Shown here one piece after another: positions 62,047-64,000 of a stretch of 64,000 nt of DNA. Origin of the DNA: Candidatus Symbiobacter mobilis CR. Its GTDB lineage: Bacteria; Pseudomonadota; Gammaproteobacteria; Burkholderiales; Burkholderiaceae_C. A program made the translations under genes and the position numbers. Position 1 is the stretch's first letter. Every line of letters begins with the position of its first letter. The notes below the pieces were generated by a model, which saw nothing but the letters and a program-made list of their open reading frames with translations, ran no database searches and was not told the origin of the DNA. The DNA is taken from positions 1,364,001-1,428,000 of the forward strand of contig NC_022576.1 in assembly GCF_000477435.1 (NCBI RefSeq), read 5' to 3'.

Positions 62047-62904
62047 ATGTTCGTCATCGTCGGCTGGCTGATCGTGATGGTGTGCGTCTTTGGCGTGTTC
62101 ATCTTTCACGGCGGCAATATCGGTGTGGTGCTCACAGCTTTGCCCTTCGAAATGATCACGATCGGGGGGGCGACGATGGGTGCCTTCGTCGCCAACAACC
62201 AAATGAAGGTCATCAAGGCCAGCCTCAAAGGGTTGGGGACTTGCTTCAAAGGTAGCAAGTACACCAAGGCCCGCTATATGGAACTGCTGGCGCTGCTCTT
62301 CGACATCCTGCAAAAGGCCCGCAAAGAAGGGCTGATGGCCATCGAAAAGGACGTCGAAGAACCCCATTCTTCGGAAATCTTCAAACGGCACGGTGACGTG
62401 GGCCACGACCACCATGTCGTCGAATTCATCACGGATTACCTGCGCATGATGGTCTCCGGCAACCTCAATGCCCACGAAATCGAGTCGCTGATGGACAGCG
62501 AAATCGACACCCACCATCAAGAAGAACACGCTGCGGTGGCTGCATTGCAGCGCATAGCAGGCGGGCTGCCCGCTTTCGGGATCGTCGCTGCGGTGCTCGG
62601 CGTGGTCAACACCATGGGTTCGGTGGGGCAACCACCTGCCGTGCTGGGGGGGATGATCGCCTCGGCGCTGGTGGGCACCTTCTTGGGGATTCTGCTGGCC
62701 TACGCCTTCGCCGAACCCCTGGCCGGTCTGCTAGAACAAAAGGTCGAGGAAGCCGGCAAGGAATTCCAGTGCATCAAGACAACGCTGCTGGCCAGCATGC
62801 AAGGGTACAACCCGGCAACAGCCATCGAGTTCGGCCGCAAGGTGCTCTACTCCACCGACCGGCCGACGTTCCAGGAACTCGAAGCCTTCGTCAAGAAGAA
62901 ATAA
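62047..62904 (+). CDS. motA: Flagellar motor stator protein MotA
   Basis: A 285-aa stator subunit, four membrane helices, forming the proton channel with MotB. It begins MFVIVGWLIVMVCVFGVFI and carries the conserved cytoplasmic charged loop and the GGLPAFGIVAAVLGVVNTMG helix. Length equals the family norm; an upstream ATG at 61999 is rejected since the added residues lack a membrane pattern. The 200-bp upstream gap shows no clear sigma-28 promoter to my eye. Confidence 0.96.
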   Translation: MFVIVGWLIVMVCVFGVFIFHGGNIGVVLTALPFEMITIGGATMGAFVANNQMKVIKASLKGLGTCFKGSKYTKARYMELLALLFDILQKARKEGLMAIEKDVEEPHSSEIFKRHGDVGHDHHVVEFITDYLRMMVSGNLNAHEIESLMDSEIDTHHQEEHAAVAALQRIAGGLPAFGIVAAVLGVVNTMGSVGQPPAVLGGMIASALVGTFLGILLAYAFAEPLAGLLEQKVEEAGKEFQCIKTTLLASMQGYNPATAIEFGRKVLYSTDRPTFQELEAFVKKK

Positions 62905-62931
62905 CGAACGGCATAGTCCCACCCGATAGCC

Positions 62932-64000
<1,069 letters not shown>

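Overview
The window is high-GC chromosomal DNA from a motile Gram-negative betaproteobacterium. I judge it to be of the order Burkholderiales and probably Comamonadaceae-like. The grounds are the gene order rplM-rpsI-hypothetical-bactofilin...erpA, metK divergent from a lipid A acyltransferase, diaA followed by a BON lipoprotein, and the queG / tsaE-amiC arrangement. The species cannot be settled from the sequence alone; a heavily sensory organism such as 'Candidatus Symbiobacter' is only a guess.

Region 1 (1-15.3 kb) is core: a partial lipid A acyltransferase, metK, dnaB, dolP-like and diaA-like genes, a tRNA(CAT), hemB, tgt, erpA, a gamma-carbonic-anhydrase-like protein, bactofilin, a coiled-coil membrane protein, rpsI, rplM, a DUF2721 protein, ribD and an O-antigen-ligase/PglL-type membrane protein. 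A 177-bp MITE-like element with perfect 20-bp terminal inverted repeats sits at 8713-8889.

Region 2 (15.6-23.4 kb, minus strand) is one tightly packed signalling operon: response-regulator diguanylate cyclase, periplasmic substrate-binding protein, 1380-aa hybrid histidine kinase with three receivers, CheR and receiver-less CheB. The first three genes are joined by ATGA overlaps.

Region 3 (23.5-36.7 kb) is a defence island. Its left side holds an internally deleted IS630-family element and an internally deleted AlbA/RecG-like gene. Then comes a same-strand run: a Septu-like PtuA ATPase and PtuB HNH nuclease, a type III restriction-modification system (mod, rhuM, res), an OLD-like ATPase-TOPRIM protein, and wrecked starts of type I hsdR and hsdM. 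It ends with an Abi_2 (AbiD/AbiF-type HEPN) gene. Just upstream of that gene are two similar tandem hairpins, each followed by a T-run and preceded by a -10-like box, which look like a small structured RNA. The island stops at an IS607-type recombinase fragment that runs into the 3' end of queG.

Region 4 (36.6-64 kb) returns to core and signalling genes: queG, tsaE, amiC, kup, a 1676-aa PAS/hybrid kinase with its own HPt followed by an HD-GYP response regulator, dsbD, a DUF167 protein, fba, a DUF349 protein, an orphan HsdM-like protein with an altered catalytic motif, ManC-type and sugar-nucleotide pyrophosphorylase genes, queA, a membrane HD-GYP phosphodiesterase, motA, motB and the start of cheY. 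REP-like palindromes sit in several intergenic gaps. Three queuosine genes (tgt, queG, queA) and several cyclic-di-GMP enzymes (one cyclase, two HD-GYP proteins) recur across the window.
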